A model generated the notes under the pieces. It was not told the DNA's origin, ran no database searches, and was given only the letters and a program-made list of their open reading frames with translations. Positions 51,356-60,072 of a stretch of DNA of 64,000 bases are shown piece by piece (within the stretch, counting starts at the first letter, position 1; every line of letters begins with the position of its first letter). The translations under genes were made by a program, and so were the position numbers. This stretch comes from Janibacter terrae NBRC 107853 (GTDB lineage: Bacteria; Actinomycetota; Actinomycetes; Actinomycetales; Dermatophilaceae). The stretch is from positions 310,001 through 374,000 of the forward strand of contig NZ_BCUV01000006.1 of the NCBI RefSeq assembly GCF_001591405.1, read 5' to 3'.

Positions 51356-52240
51356 ATGTACACGATCAAGCGCGCCGCGGAGCTGACCGGCATCCCGGCG
51401 GCGACCCTGCGCGCCTGGGAGCGTCGCTACGACCTCGTCGATCCCCAGCGCACCGAGTCCGGCTACCGCCTCTACGACGAGCGGACCGTCGACCGGATCC
51501 GCGAGATGGCGGCCCTCGTCGCCGACGGCTGGACCGCGAGCACCGCTGCGGCGGAGGTCGGGCGGCGCCACGCCGGTGAGGTCGCGCCGTCGTCGCCCGC
51601 ACTCCCCGCCCCCTCGCGGACGCCGGCCGATGCCACGTGCGACCTCCTCGACGCTGCGGCCGCGATGGACCCGGCCGGGGTCGCCCGGGTCCTGGACGAG
51701 CGCTTCGCCGTGGCGTCCTTCGAGTCCGTGGTCGACGACTGGCTCATGCCGACGCTCGAGGCGGTCGGCGGGGCCTGGGCGGACCGGCGGATCTCCGTCG
51801 CCGGCGAGCACCTCGTCGCCCACGCCGTGCTGCGTCGGCTGGCCGCCGCCTTCGACGCCGCCGCCAGCCGCCCGGGTGGTCCGCGCGTCCTCGTCGGGCT
51901 GCCGGCGGGCGTGCACCACGAGCTGGGCATCTTCGCCTTCGCCGTCACCCTGCGGCGTCTCGGCGTCGACGTCGCCTACCTCGGCCCCAACCTGCCGGCC
52001 CCGGCCTGGCGGGCGGCCCTCGACGCCCACGGGGCCGAGTGCGCGGTCCTCGCCGTGCCGAGGGCCCAGGACGTGCCCGCCGCGCGCGAGGTGATCAAGG
52101 CGCTGCGCGGAGTCGATGCCGGCCTCGCCGTCTTCGTCGGGGGCGGCGCCCAGGCCGAGCTCGACGACGCGCAGGCCACCGCGCTCGGGCACGACATCGC
52201 GGCCGCCGCCACCCGCGTGGTGGCCTCGCTCACCGACTAG
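51356..52240 (+). CDS. MerR-type regulator with B12-binding photosensor domain (CarH/LitR-like)
   Basis: A 294-residue regulator. Residues 1-70 are the MerR winged helix (YTIKRAAELTGIPAATLRAW, ERRYDLVDPQRTESGYRLYD). The middle is the four-helix B12-cap, with the diagnostic W-x9-EH motif (W141 ... E151, H152). The C-terminal Rossmann domain has GVHHELG, where H188 and G191 supply H-x2-G; the usual acid two residues before is Val. This is the architecture of CarH/LitR, which uses adenosylcobalamin to sense light. Its gene is divergent from a lipid-modification operon. Confidence 0.86.
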   Translation: MYTIKRAAELTGIPAATLRAWERRYDLVDPQRTESGYRLYDERTVDRIREMAALVADGWTASTAAAEVGRRHAGEVAPSSPALPAPSRTPADATCDLLDAAAAMDPAGVARVLDERFAVASFESVVDDWLMPTLEAVGGAWADRRISVAGEHLVAHAVLRRLAAAFDAAASRPGGPRVLVGLPAGVHHELGIFAFAVTLRRLGVDVAYLGPNLPAPAWRAALDAHGAECAVLAVPRAQDVPAAREVIKALRGVDAGLAVFVGGGAQAELDDAQATALGHDIAAAATRVVASLTD

Positions 52241-52614
52241 CGACCCTCCCCGGCGCTGCAGGCCAACAGGTTCCACCGGCCCTGAGCACCGGAGTCCAGC
52301 GCCTCGTCGAAGCCCACCGGCGTGATGACCACCTCGGCGCCCGGGTCAGCCGGGACCGTGAGGATCACGTCGTCGAGGCGGGCGTGCGCCGGGTCGACGC
52401 AGTCGGTGAGGCCGTGCGCCTCGGCGTGGGCGTGGGCCGCCTCGAGTGCGCCCGCCGGCACGGCAGGCGCCACCGTGCTCGGTCCAGCCGTGGTGAACTC
52501 CACCGCGGGCGTCTCCTGCACCACCTGGGTCGACAGGACGGCGACCCCGCCGACGAGAGCGGCCACGAATGCCACGACGGCAGACCTGATGAAGGATGTG
52601 AAGAACAAAGTCAT
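52237..52614 (-). CDS. Membrane-anchored hypothetical protein
   Basis: A 125-residue protein with one N-terminal helix (FIRSAVVAFVAALVGGVAVL), then an extracellular domain with Ala/Pro-rich start and two cysteines (TDCVDPAHARLDDVI; LLACSAGEGR). I do not recognise it. The ATG follows CCGGGGGG. It converges on the MerR gene and overlaps its stop by 4 bases. Confidence 0.6.
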   Translation of the reverse strand: MTLFFTSFIRSAVVAFVAALVGGVAVLSTQVVQETPAVEFTTAGPSTVAPAVPAGALEAAHAHAEAHGLTDCVDPAHARLDDVILTVPADPGAEVVITPVGFDEALDSGAQGRWNLLACSAGEGR

Positions 52615-52796
52615 CCCCCCGGATGTGTTGGTGGGGCTGGCGAGGACTCGACCGGCAGACCTCCCCGTCTGCCGGTACGAGCGTCCCTCGCTCCCCTGCG
52701 GTGTCCTGTGTGGACTCCTCACACACTGACAGCGACCACCGACAACGCCCCACGACGCAGGGCCCACCCCCTTCGCCTGCGTAGACTCCCGGTGCC

Positions 52797-53474
52797 ATGA
52801 GCACCCTCCAGACGCTCGACCGCGGCCTCGAGGCGATCGACATCGTCTCGCGACGCACGGGTGGCGTCTCGCCGGCCGCCCTCGCCGACGAGCTCGGGGT
52901 GCACCGCGCCGGCGCCTACCGCATCCTCGCCACGCTCGAGCACCGCCACCTCGTGACGAAGGGGGGCGACGGCCTCTACCGCCTCGGCAGCGGCGCCCTC
53001 GTGGTGGCCGGCAGGTTCATGGCGCAGTACCGCTCGGCGGCGCAACCCGTCGTCCAGGAGCTCGCCGACCGCAGCGGCCTCACTGCCTTCGTCTCCATCG
53101 CCGACGGGGACGAGTCGGTCGCGATCGCGGTGGCGGAGCCGTCTGCCCGAGGATCCATCGGCATCAGCTACCGGGTGGGCACGCGCCACCCCCTCGACCT
53201 CGGCGCCGACGGGTTGGCCATCCTCGCCCAGCGGCCGCCGAGGGACGACGACCCCGCCGCGGTGCGCTCGGCCCGCGAGGACGGGTACTCCATCTCCCGC
53301 GGCGAGGTGCAGCCCGGCACCGCCGGCCTCGCGCTCGGCACCGGCCACGGTTCTGCCACCGAGGTGGAGAGCGCCATCGGCCTCATCGCCCTCGGCCACC
53401 CCGACGACCTCGTCGTCGCGATGCTCGTGCCCCTGCTGCAGGAGTCCCGGGCCGCGATCACGCGCCTCTTCTGA
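52797..53474 (+). CDS. IclR-family transcriptional regulator
   Basis: A 225-residue regulator. The winged helix reads QTLDRGLEAIDIVSRRTGGV, PAALADELGVHRAGAYRILA. The effector domain has VQELADRSGLTAFVSIADGD and GISYRVGTRHPLDLGADGLA. It is about 25 residues shorter than typical IclR proteins but both domains are present. It lies upstream of homogentisate dioxygenase, with two matching inverted repeats between, so it probably controls that gene in response to an aromatic acid. Confidence 0.88.
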   Translation: MSTLQTLDRGLEAIDIVSRRTGGVSPAALADELGVHRAGAYRILATLEHRHLVTKGGDGLYRLGSGALVVAGRFMAQYRSAAQPVVQELADRSGLTAFVSIADGDESVAIAVAEPSARGSIGISYRVGTRHPLDLGADGLAILAQRPPRDDDPAAVRSAREDGYSISRGEVQPGTAGLALGTGHGSATEVESAIGLIALGHPDDLVVAMLVPLLQESRAAITRLF

Positions 53475-53514
53475 CCGGCTCGAGCCTTGACCGGGCATCC
53501 TCCACGGGATAGCG

Positions 53515-53551
53515 TGTGCGCTGAGCGCACAATTCTGTGCGATATACGCAC
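53515..53551. promoter_or_regulatory. Twin operators upstream of homogentisate dioxygenase
   Basis: TGTGCGCTGAGCGCACA (53515-53531) and TGTGCGATATACGCAC (53536-53551) share TGTGCG-N5-CGCA. Their starts are 21 bp apart, two helical turns, so they present the same face. The second ends 11 bases before the ATG. Likely bound by the adjacent IclR protein. Confidence 0.78.
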
Positions 53552-53562
53552 TAGGAGTGACC

Positions 53563-54774
53563 ATGGCCCACTACCGCCAGGTCGGACCCGTGCCGGGCAA
53601 GCGGCACACCCTCTTCAAGGACGCGGACGGCAGGATCCTGTCCGAGGAGCTCATGGGCGAGGAGGGCTTCTCCTCCGACAGCTCGCTGCTCTACCACCGC
53701 CACATCCCCTCGGGCATCGTCGACGCCCGCCCGTGGGAGCTGCCCGACCAGACCCTCGTGCCCAACGAGCCCCTCCTCCCCCGGCACCTGAGGCTCCACG
53801 ACCTCTTCGCCGACGAGGCGGTCGCGACGACCGACGCGGTGACCGGCCGTCGCCTCGTCCTCGGCAACGCCGACGTGCGCCTCTCCTACGCCCACGTCGG
53901 CGCGACCTCTCCCCTGTACAAGAACGCCATCGGCGACGAGTGCGTCTACGTCGAGCGAGGGTCGGCGCTGCTCGAGACCCAGTTCGGTGCGCTCGAGGCC
54001 ACCGAGGGCGACTACGTCGTCATCCCGCGCGCCACGATCCACCGCTGGGTCCTGCGCACCGGCGAGACCGCTCGGCTCTACGCGATCGAGGCGAGCAGCC
54101 ACATCGCCCCGCCCAGGCGCTACCTCTCCCGCTACGGCCAGCTCCTCGAGCACGCTCCCTACTGCGAGCGCGACCTGCACGGCCCGACGGAGCCGCTGCT
54201 CGTCGAGGAGCAGGACGTCGACGTCCACATCAAGCACCGTGGGCGCGGGCCGAGTGGCATGTCGGGCACGATCCACACGGTGCCGGAGCACCCCTTCGAC
54301 GTCGTCGGCTGGGACGGGTGCCTCTACCCGTACACCTTCAACATCCGCGACTACATGCCGATCACGGGCAAGGTGCACCAGCCGCCGCCGGCGCACCAGG
54401 TCTTCGAGGGGCAGGGCTTCGTCATCTGCAACTTCGTCCCGCGCAAGGTCGACTACCACGAGCTCGCGGTGCCGGTGCCGTACTACCACTCCAACGTCGA
54501 CAGCGACGAGATCATGTTCTACGTCGACGGGGACTACGAGGCCCGCAAGGGATCAGGCATCGGCAAGGGCTCGATCTCCGTGCACCCCGGTGGCCACGCG
54601 CACGGCCCCCAGCCGGGTGCCGTCGAGGCATCGCTCGGGGCGGACTACTTCGACGAGACGGCGGTCATGGTCGACACCTTCCGCCCGCTCGAGCTCGGCG
54701 AGGCCGGCATCGCCGTCGACGACGGCGTCTACGCCCGATCGTGGACCGGTGGGCGCTGGCTGGGTGGTCGGTGA
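53563..54774 (+). CDS. hmgA: Homogentisate 1,2-dioxygenase
   Basis: A 403-residue cupin dioxygenase that opens homogentisate in phenylalanine/tyrosine catabolism. The C-terminal iron site is visible: VPYYHSNVDSDEIMFYVDGD and SVHPGGHAHGPQPGAVEAS supply His, Glu and His. The N-terminal cupin has YVVIPRATIHRWVLRT. AGGAG lies five bases before ATG 53563, which is preferred over GTG 53557. No maleylacetoacetate isomerase or fumarylacetoacetase gene is adjacent, so the rest of the pathway is elsewhere. Confidence 0.92.
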   Translation: MAHYRQVGPVPGKRHTLFKDADGRILSEELMGEEGFSSDSSLLYHRHIPSGIVDARPWELPDQTLVPNEPLLPRHLRLHDLFADEAVATTDAVTGRRLVLGNADVRLSYAHVGATSPLYKNAIGDECVYVERGSALLETQFGALEATEGDYVVIPRATIHRWVLRTGETARLYAIEASSHIAPPRRYLSRYGQLLEHAPYCERDLHGPTEPLLVEEQDVDVHIKHRGRGPSGMSGTIHTVPEHPFDVVGWDGCLYPYTFNIRDYMPITGKVHQPPPAHQVFEGQGFVICNFVPRKVDYHELAVPVPYYHSNVDSDEIMFYVDGDYEARKGSGIGKGSISVHPGGHAHGPQPGAVEASLGADYFDETAVMVDTFRPLELGEAGIAVDDGVYARSWTGGRWLGGR

Positions 54775-54800
54775 CCTGACGGGGGCCCTCGCACCGCCGA

Positions 54801-54815
54801 TACCCTCGGGGGGTA
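54801..54815. promoter_or_regulatory. CsoR-like inverted repeat
   Basis: TACCCTCGGGGGGTA has TACCC and GGGTA arms around a 5-base centre, like copper-sensor CsoR sites. It lies 11 bases upstream of the DUF6153 start. Together with DUF305 and DUF411 genes downstream it suggests copper-responsive control. The regulator gene is not in the window. Confidence 0.5.
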
Positions 54816-54826
54816 AGTTGGGAGGC

Positions 54827-55202
54827 GTGAACACGGACCGGCGCCTCCTGCTCGGGCTCGCCGTGGCCGTCATCGCCGGCATCCTCGCGATGCACGGCTT
54901 CTCGGTCGGCCACCACTCCCCGACCGCGCCGGCCGGGACGAGCGCCACCCACGTCCACGCCCACGTCGGTGTGGACCAGCCCGGCTGCCACGCGCCGGAC
55001 GGGAGCGACACGTGCACGGCCGCCACGGCCATGTGCCTCTTCGTCCTCCTGTCCCTGGTCCTCCTCGTGCCCGGACGTGGTCGCGCTGCGTGGCCCTGGC
55101 AGCCGCCGTGGCTGCGGTCCCCGCCGTCCCTCCCCCCCCGCCGCCGCCCCAGGAGACATCTTCGGCGTCTCCCTGACGAGGTTGTGCATCAGCCGGACGT
55201 GA
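54827..55202 (+). CDS. DUF6153-type small membrane protein with poly-C frameshift
   Basis: Starting at GTG 54827: TDRRLLLGLAVAVIAGILAM (membrane helix), a His/Cys-rich outer loop (HVHAHVGVDQPGCHAPDG, DTCTAATAMC), a second helix and a Pro/Arg tail. At the C8 run 55132-55139 the expected ending moves to another frame: PAAAPGDIFGVSLTRLCISR then T and stop at 55202, which matches the usual family tail. In the frame as read, the protein instead continues without stop into the DUF305 lipoprotein. The gene is frameshifted, phase-variable, or contains a sequencing error. Confidence 0.6.
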
Positions 55203-55252
55203 TCGACGCGTCCGTCACCGACCACACACCCCACGTCAGGAAGCGATCACCC

Positions 55253-55846
55253 ATGCGCAAGCACACTGTCATCACGTCCCTGGCGAGCGCGGCCACGGCC
55301 GCTCTCGTCCTCACCGGCTGCGCCTCGTCCGACGAGGGTCCCGACACCGGGACCGCCTCGAGCAGCAGCACGACCGCACAGTTCAACCAGGCTGACGTCA
55401 CCTACGCCCAGGGCATGACCATGCACCACCAGCAGGCCGTGGAGATGTCCGACATCGTCCTCGACAAGGAGGGCGTCGACCCGGACGTCGATCAGCTGGC
55501 CCGGGAGATCAAGAAGGCCCAGGGCCCCGAGATCACCACGATGGAGGGCTGGCTGAAGGACTGGGGCCACCCCATGGATCACGGGTCCGGCATGCCCATG
55601 GAGGGCGGGCACATGGACGGCATGGTGAGCGAGCAGGACATCACCAGGCTCGAGGACTCCGACGGGGCGAGCGCCTCGCGGCTCTTCCTCGACCAGATGA
55701 TCGAGCACCACGAGGGCGCCGTCGACATGGCGGAGCAGCACCGCAAGGACGGGAAGAACCCCGCTGCTCTCGAGCTGTCGCAGGACGTCATCACCGACCA
55801 GAAGGCCGAGATCACGAAGATGCGCAAGATGCGCACCGCCCTCTGA
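55253..55846 (+). CDS. DUF305 lipoprotein
   Basis: A 197-residue lipoprotein. The signal ends in the lipobox VLTGC. The ferritin-like DUF305 domain has DVTYAQGMTMHHQQAVEMSD and FLDQMIEHHEGAVDMAEQHR, with paired histidines and a Met/His-rich insert (GHPMDHGSGMPMEGGHMDGM) that could bind copper or silver. AGGAAG precedes the ATG. It lies in a set with DUF6153 and DUF411 genes under a CsoR-like site, so a role in periplasmic metal handling is likely. Confidence 0.88.
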   Translation: MRKHTVITSLASAATAALVLTGCASSDEGPDTGTASSSSTTAQFNQADVTYAQGMTMHHQQAVEMSDIVLDKEGVDPDVDQLAREIKKAQGPEITTMEGWLKDWGHPMDHGSGMPMEGGHMDGMVSEQDITRLEDSDGASASRLFLDQMIEHHEGAVDMAEQHRKDGKNPAALELSQDVITDQKAEITKMRKMRTAL

Positions 55847-55863
55847 CCCGCTCTCCCCACCGC

Positions 55864-55893
55864 GGCCCGGCCGGTCGCCCGGCCGGCCGGGCC
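55864..55893. terminator. GC hairpin between DUF305 and DUF411 genes
   Basis: GGCCCGGCCGG (55864-55874) pairs perfectly with 55883-55893 around an 8-base loop. No T-run follows. It may terminate or attenuate transcription between the two genes. Confidence 0.55.
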
Positions 55894-55922
55894 CACCCCC
55901 TTCGTCATCCGAAAGGTCCGAC

Positions 55923-56408
55923 ATGTCCACCATCACCCGCCGGTCCCTCCTCGCCCTCCCCCTCGGCGGCCTCCTCGCCGCCTGCTCGGGCCCGACCACC
56001 CCCGTCGACCGCCTCGCGATGACCGTCTACAAGGACGCCTCCTGCGGCTGCTGCGGCGGTTGGGTCACCCACGCCGAGGAGCACGGCTTCGCCATCACCA
56101 CCGAGCTCCCCGACAACCTCGCGACGGTGTGGACGGAGCACGACATCCCGCTCGACCTCCAGTCCTGCCACCTCGCCCGCCACCGCGATGGCCACCTCTT
56201 CGTCGGGCACGTCCCGGTCCGGCACGTGCTCGAGTACCTCGCCGACCCGCCGAAGGGGGCTCGCGGCCTGAGCGTGCCCGCCATGCCCGTCGGGACGCCC
56301 GGGATGGAGCAGGGCGACCGGTTCGACCCCTACTCCGTCATGCTCATCACGAAGGGGGAGCCGCGGGTCTTCGCGAAGGTGTCCAGCCCTGCGGACCAGG
56401 AGGTCTGA
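55923..56408 (+). CDS. DUF411 metal-binding protein, exported
   Basis: A 161-residue protein with an N-terminal signal (RRSLLALPLGGLLAAC, a lipobox-like ending). The DUF411 domain reads MTVYKDASCGCCGGWVTHAE, LQSCHLARHRDGHLFVGHVP, and LSVPAMPVGTPGMEQGD. The CxCC and conserved Cys/His are those of the copper-associated family. ATG follows GAAAGG. Third gene of the probable copper set. Confidence 0.9.
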   Translation: MSTITRRSLLALPLGGLLAACSGPTTPVDRLAMTVYKDASCGCCGGWVTHAEEHGFAITTELPDNLATVWTEHDIPLDLQSCHLARHRDGHLFVGHVPVRHVLEYLADPPKGARGLSVPAMPVGTPGMEQGDRFDPYSVMLITKGEPRVFAKVSSPADQEV

Positions 56409-56430
56409 CCGGCCTACGTACATTGACCCC

Positions 56431-57762
56431 GTGACCACGACCGAGCGCCTCCACGCGCGCCTCATCAAGCGGGACCTCAAGGCCGAGGCCGAGATGCCCG
56501 GGGCGGCGCGTCGCCACGTGGCGGGCAACACCCTTCGCCTCGTCGGGGCCAACGCGCTCCAGAGCTCGGGCGACCAGGCCGTCAACGCGTCCACGGTCCT
56601 GCCGTGGCTCTTCCACGCGCTCGGCGTGCCCGCCGCTCTCACCGGCGTGCTGGTCCCCATCCGCGAGTCCGGGTCGATGCTCCCCCAGGCCTTCCTCACA
56701 CCGCTCGTCGTCCGGGTCCGGCAGCGCAAGCTCGTCGTCGCGGCCGGCGCAGTGGTCCAGGCCGCGGCCGTCGCGGTCATGGCCGGCACGGCGGCGCTCG
56801 GCCACGGCCTGGTCGCCGGCCTCGTCATCGTCGCGGCGCTGGCCGTCTTCTCCCTCGGTCGCTGCCTGACCTCCATCGCCTCCAAGGACGTCCAGGCCAG
56901 GACCGTGCCGAAGGGAGAGCGCGGCCAGATCAACGGGCTCGCCACGACCGCCTCCGGGTTCGTCGCGATCACCCTCGGTCTCGGGGTCCGGGCCCTCGGC
57001 GAGGGCCTCGATGCCCGGACCCTCGCGGCGATCCTCGGTGCCGGTGCCGTGCTCTGGGTCCTCGTCGCCGCCGTCTGGGCGAGCGTGCGGGAGCCGGGAC
57101 CCCTTCGAGACGGCCGCGAGCGGCCTCCTCAGGGAACGACCGGCGAGGGGTGGTTCGTCGAGACCATCACCCTGCTGCGCGAGGACCGCGCATTCCGCGC
57201 CTTCGTCACGGTCCGCAGCTTCCTGCTCGTGTCCTCGCTCAGCCCGCCCTTCATCGTCGCGCTCGCGGTGCAGGCCGGCGCCCCGGCGCTCACCGGCCTG
57301 GGCGGGTTCATCATCGCCTCGGGCCTCGCCGCGCTCCTCGGCGGACGCGTCTTCGGACGGATGGCCGACCGGTCGAGCCGTCGGCTGATGACGGCCGGCG
57401 CGGCCCTGGCCTCCCTCGTCCTGGTGGCACTCGTCCTGCTCGTCACGCTGCTCGACCTCGAGGGCGACGGCCGGCTCACCTACGCGATCTTCGTCGGCAG
57501 CTACTTCCTCGTGACGATGCTGCACACGGGCGTGCGCGTCGGGCGCAAGACCTACGTCGTCGACATGGCCGAGGGCGACCGGCGCACGACCTACGTGGCC
57601 GTCTCCAACTCGGCGATGGGCCTGGTGCTCCTCGTCGTCGGCGGGATCAGCTCGGCGATCGCCGGCCTGGGCGTCGAGTGGGCGCTCCTGTTCCTCGCGG
57701 GGCTCGGCGTGCTCGGGGTCGTCTCGTCGGCGCGGCTGCCCGAGGTCTCACGAGGCACCTGA
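56431..57762 (+). CDS. MFS transporter
   Basis: A 443-residue protein with about twelve helices. LVPIRESGSMLPQAFLTPLV, VRVRQRKLVVAAGAVVQAAA and GGRVFGRMADRSSRRLMTAG are loop signatures of the major facilitator fold. The central cytosolic loop at residues 224-235 is encoded by a copy of the chromosomal palindromic repeat (57100-57135), read in frame as PLRDGRERPPQG. Substrate unknown. Starts at GTG 56431, 22 bases after the DUF411 gene. Confidence 0.83.
   Translation: MTTTERLHARLIKRDLKAEAEMPGAARRHVAGNTLRLVGANALQSSGDQAVNASTVLPWLFHALGVPAALTGVLVPIRESGSMLPQAFLTPLVVRVRQRKLVVAAGAVVQAAAVAVMAGTAALGHGLVAGLVIVAALAVFSLGRCLTSIASKDVQARTVPKGERGQINGLATTASGFVAITLGLGVRALGEGLDARTLAAILGAGAVLWVLVAAVWASVREPGPLRDGRERPPQGTTGEGWFVETITLLREDRAFRAFVTVRSFLLVSSLSPPFIVALAVQAGAPALTGLGGFIIASGLAALLGGRVFGRMADRSSRRLMTAGAALASLVLVALVLLVTLLDLEGDGRLTYAIFVGSYFLVTMLHTGVRVGRKTYVVDMAEGDRRTTYVAVSNSAMGLVLLVVGGISSAIAGLGVEWALLFLAGLGVLGVVSSARLPEVSRGT
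57100..57135. repeat. Palindromic repeat inside a coding sequence
   Basis: A GC-stem variant (GGCCGC-ga-GCGGCC) of the repeat family, 36 bases, in frame inside the MFS gene's central loop. Its length adds twelve codons without a stop. Confidence 0.8.
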
Positions 57763-57794
57763 CCGGGGCGCGGGCGGCGGCCTACGCTGGGGCG

Positions 57795-59219
57795 GTGAGT
57801 GCGCCTGCCGGACGTCTGCGACTCGACTCCGCCCGGGGCCGCTGGATCCTGGTCATGACGATCCTCGGGTCCGGCATGGCGATGATCGACGCGACGATCG
57901 TCAACGTCGCCCTGCCGGACATCGGCCGCACCTTCGACGCACCCTTCGCCACCCTGCAATGGGTCGTGACGGGCTACGCGCTCACCCTCGCGGCCTTCAT
58001 CCTCCTCGGTGGCGTGCTCGGCGACCGGTACGGCCGTCGGCGGGTCTTCGTCGTCGGGACCGTGTGGTTCGCGCTCGCCTCGGCCGCCTGCGGGCTCGCG
58101 CCGGACTCGGGGTGGCTCGTGGGCGCGCGGGCCCTGCAGGGCATCGGTGCCGCGCTGCTCACCCCGGGCAGCCTCGCCATGCTGCAGACCGCCTTCGTCC
58201 CGCTGGACCGCCCGCGCGCCATCGGCGCCTGGGCAGGGTACGGCGGCGTGGCGACCGTCATCGGCCCCTTCGTCGGTGGCTGGCTCATCGACGTCGCGTC
58301 GTGGCGCTGGGTCTTCCTCATCAACCTGCCGCTCGCCGTGCTCGTCCTGCTCATCGCGGCGCGACACGCCCCCGCCGACCACGGGACGGCACGCCCCGGC
58401 CGTCTCGACGTCATCGGCGCAGCACTCGGCGTGACCGCCCTGGCCACGGTCACATGGGCCCTCACGAGCAGCGGTGACGGGGGCCTCGACCGCAGCACGA
58501 CGACCGCGGCCGTCGTCGGGGTCGTCGCCGGCATCGCCTTCGTCCTGCACGAAGGGAGGACCCCCGCCCCCATGCTCCCCCTCGGGATCTTCCGCTCGAG
58601 CAGCTTCTCGACGGTCAACGCGGTGACCTTCGTCGTCTACGGGGCGATGGGCGTCGTCTTCCTCCTGCTCGTGCTGCAGCTGCAGGTCGTCGCGGGCTGG
58701 GGCCCGGTCGCGGCCGGCGTCGCGAGCCTGCCGACGACGGTGCTCATGATGCTCCTGTCCGCCCGGTCGGGGGCGCTCGCGGCCCGCACCGGGCCGCGCG
58801 TGCAGCTCGCGCTCGGCCCGCTCGTCATGGCCGGTGGCGTGCTGCTCCTGCTGCGCGTGGGAGCCGACGCCGACTACGTGCGCGACGTGCTGCCGGGCGT
58901 GGTGCTCTTCGGCCTCGGGCTCTCGGCCATGGTCGCGCCGCTCACCGCGACCGCGCTCTCGACCGCCCCGGACGAGGCCGCCGGGCTCGCCTCCGGGGTC
59001 AACAACGCGGTGGCGCGCACGGGTGGGCTCCTCGGGGTGGCAGCCATCCCGCCGCTCGCCGGGCTCACCGGCCGCGTCGTCGAGGACCCGGCGGCCTTCA
59101 CCGACGGCTACCGCACCGCGATGCTCGTCTCGGCGGCCATCATCGCCGCAGGGGGTGTGCTCGCCGGCGCGCTCCTGGGGTCCGGCACCGGGACGGGGAC
59201 GGAGGCCGACAGACCCTAG
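57795..59219 (+). CDS. DHA2-family MFS drug transporter
   Basis: A 474-residue protein with about fourteen helices. [20 protein letters not shown] (motif D1-type start), [20 protein letters not shown] (motif A) and [35 protein letters not shown] (motif C and following) are the EmrB/QacA signatures. It should export drugs or toxic metabolites with proton exchange. GTG 57795 is chosen. It precedes the kynurenine genes by 10 bases and could export an intermediate. Confidence 0.87.
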   Translation: MSAPAGRLRLDSARGRWILVMTILGSGMAMIDATIVNVALPDIGRTFDAPFATLQWVVTGYALTLAAFILLGGVLGDRYGRRRVFVVGTVWFALASAACGLAPDSGWLVGARALQGIGAALLTPGSLAMLQTAFVPLDRPRAIGAWAGYGGVATVIGPFVGGWLIDVASWRWVFLINLPLAVLVLLIAARHAPADHGTARPGRLDVIGAALGVTALATVTWALTSSGDGGLDRSTTTAAVVGVVAGIAFVLHEGRTPAPMLPLGIFRSSSFSTVNAVTFVVYGAMGVVFLLLVLQLQVVAGWGPVAAGVASLPTTVLMMLLSARSGALAARTGPRVQLALGPLVMAGGVLLLLRVGADADYVRDVLPGVVLFGLGLSAMVAPLTATALSTAPDEAAGLASGVNNAVARTGGLLGVAAIPPLAGLTGRVVEDPAAFTDGYRTAMLVSAAIIAAGGVLAGALLGSGTGTGTEADRP

Positions 59220-59229
59220 TGTGGGTCGG

Positions 59230-60072
59230 GTGAGCGGGAACACACGAGACATCGAGGACGGCGTCCACCGCGACTTCCGGGAGGATATGTCCTACGGGTC
59301 CTACCTGGCGCTCGAGACGTTGCTGGACGCCCAGCGGCCGCTGAGCGAGCACCACGACGAGATGCTCTTCATCATCCAGCACCAGACCTCGGAGCTGTGG
59401 CTCAAGCTCGTGCTGCACGAGACCCGCTCGGCGATGGCGCTGCTCGCCGCCGACGAGATGCGCATCGCCCTCAAGCGCATCGCCCGGGTCAAGCACATCC
59501 AGCGCACGCTCACCGACCAGTGGTCCGTGCTCGCGACGCTCACGCCGACGGAGTACCAGGAGTTCCGGCCCTACCTCGGCCACGCGTCGGGCTTCCAGTC
59601 GTGGCAGTACCGGGGCGTCGAGTTCGCGCTCGGCAACAAGCACCCCGGCATGCTCCAGGTCCACGAGGCCGACCCCGCGGCGCACGCCGCGCTGACCGAG
59701 CTCCTCGAGGCCCCGAGCCTCTACGACGAGTTCCTCAGGTACCTCGCCCGCCGCGGCTACCCGATCCCCGAGCGCGTGCTGACGCGCGACGTCACGCGCG
59801 CCCACGAGATCGACCCCGAGCTCACCGCCGTCTTCACCGAGATCTACTCGCACGCCGAGGCCCACTGGGACGTCTACGAGGCCTGCGAGGAGCTCGTCGA
59901 CCTCGAGGACAACTTCCAGCTGTGGCGCTTCCGGCACCTCAAGACCGTGCAGCGCACCATCGGCATGAAGACCGGCACCGGAGGCTCCTCCGGCGTGGGC
60001 TTCCTGCAGCGGGCGCTCGAGCTGACCTTCTTCCCCGAGCTCTTCGCGGTGCGCACGGAGATCGGTTCGTGA
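59230..60072 (+). CDS. kynA: Tryptophan 2,3-dioxygenase
   Basis: A 280-residue heme dioxygenase that converts tryptophan to N-formylkynurenine. [60 protein letters not shown] and [20 protein letters not shown] are strongly conserved blocks, the last near the substrate loop. Starts at GTG 59230. Overlaps kynureninase by 4 bases. Confidence 0.95.
   Translation: MSGNTRDIEDGVHRDFREDMSYGSYLALETLLDAQRPLSEHHDEMLFIIQHQTSELWLKLVLHETRSAMALLAADEMRIALKRIARVKHIQRTLTDQWSVLATLTPTEYQEFRPYLGHASGFQSWQYRGVEFALGNKHPGMLQVHEADPAAHAALTELLEAPSLYDEFLRYLARRGYPIPERVLTRDVTRAHEIDPELTAVFTEIYSHAEAHWDVYEACEELVDLEDNFQLWRFRHLKTVQRTIGMKTGTGGSSGVGFLQRALELTFFPELFAVRTEIGS

Noticed and set aside
57591-59252. Long minus-strand open frame (553 codons) opposite the DHA2 transporter
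   Set aside because: Composition is Arg/Glu/Gly-rich without family motifs, and it mirrors a clear membrane protein. It is an antisense shadow common at this GC content.
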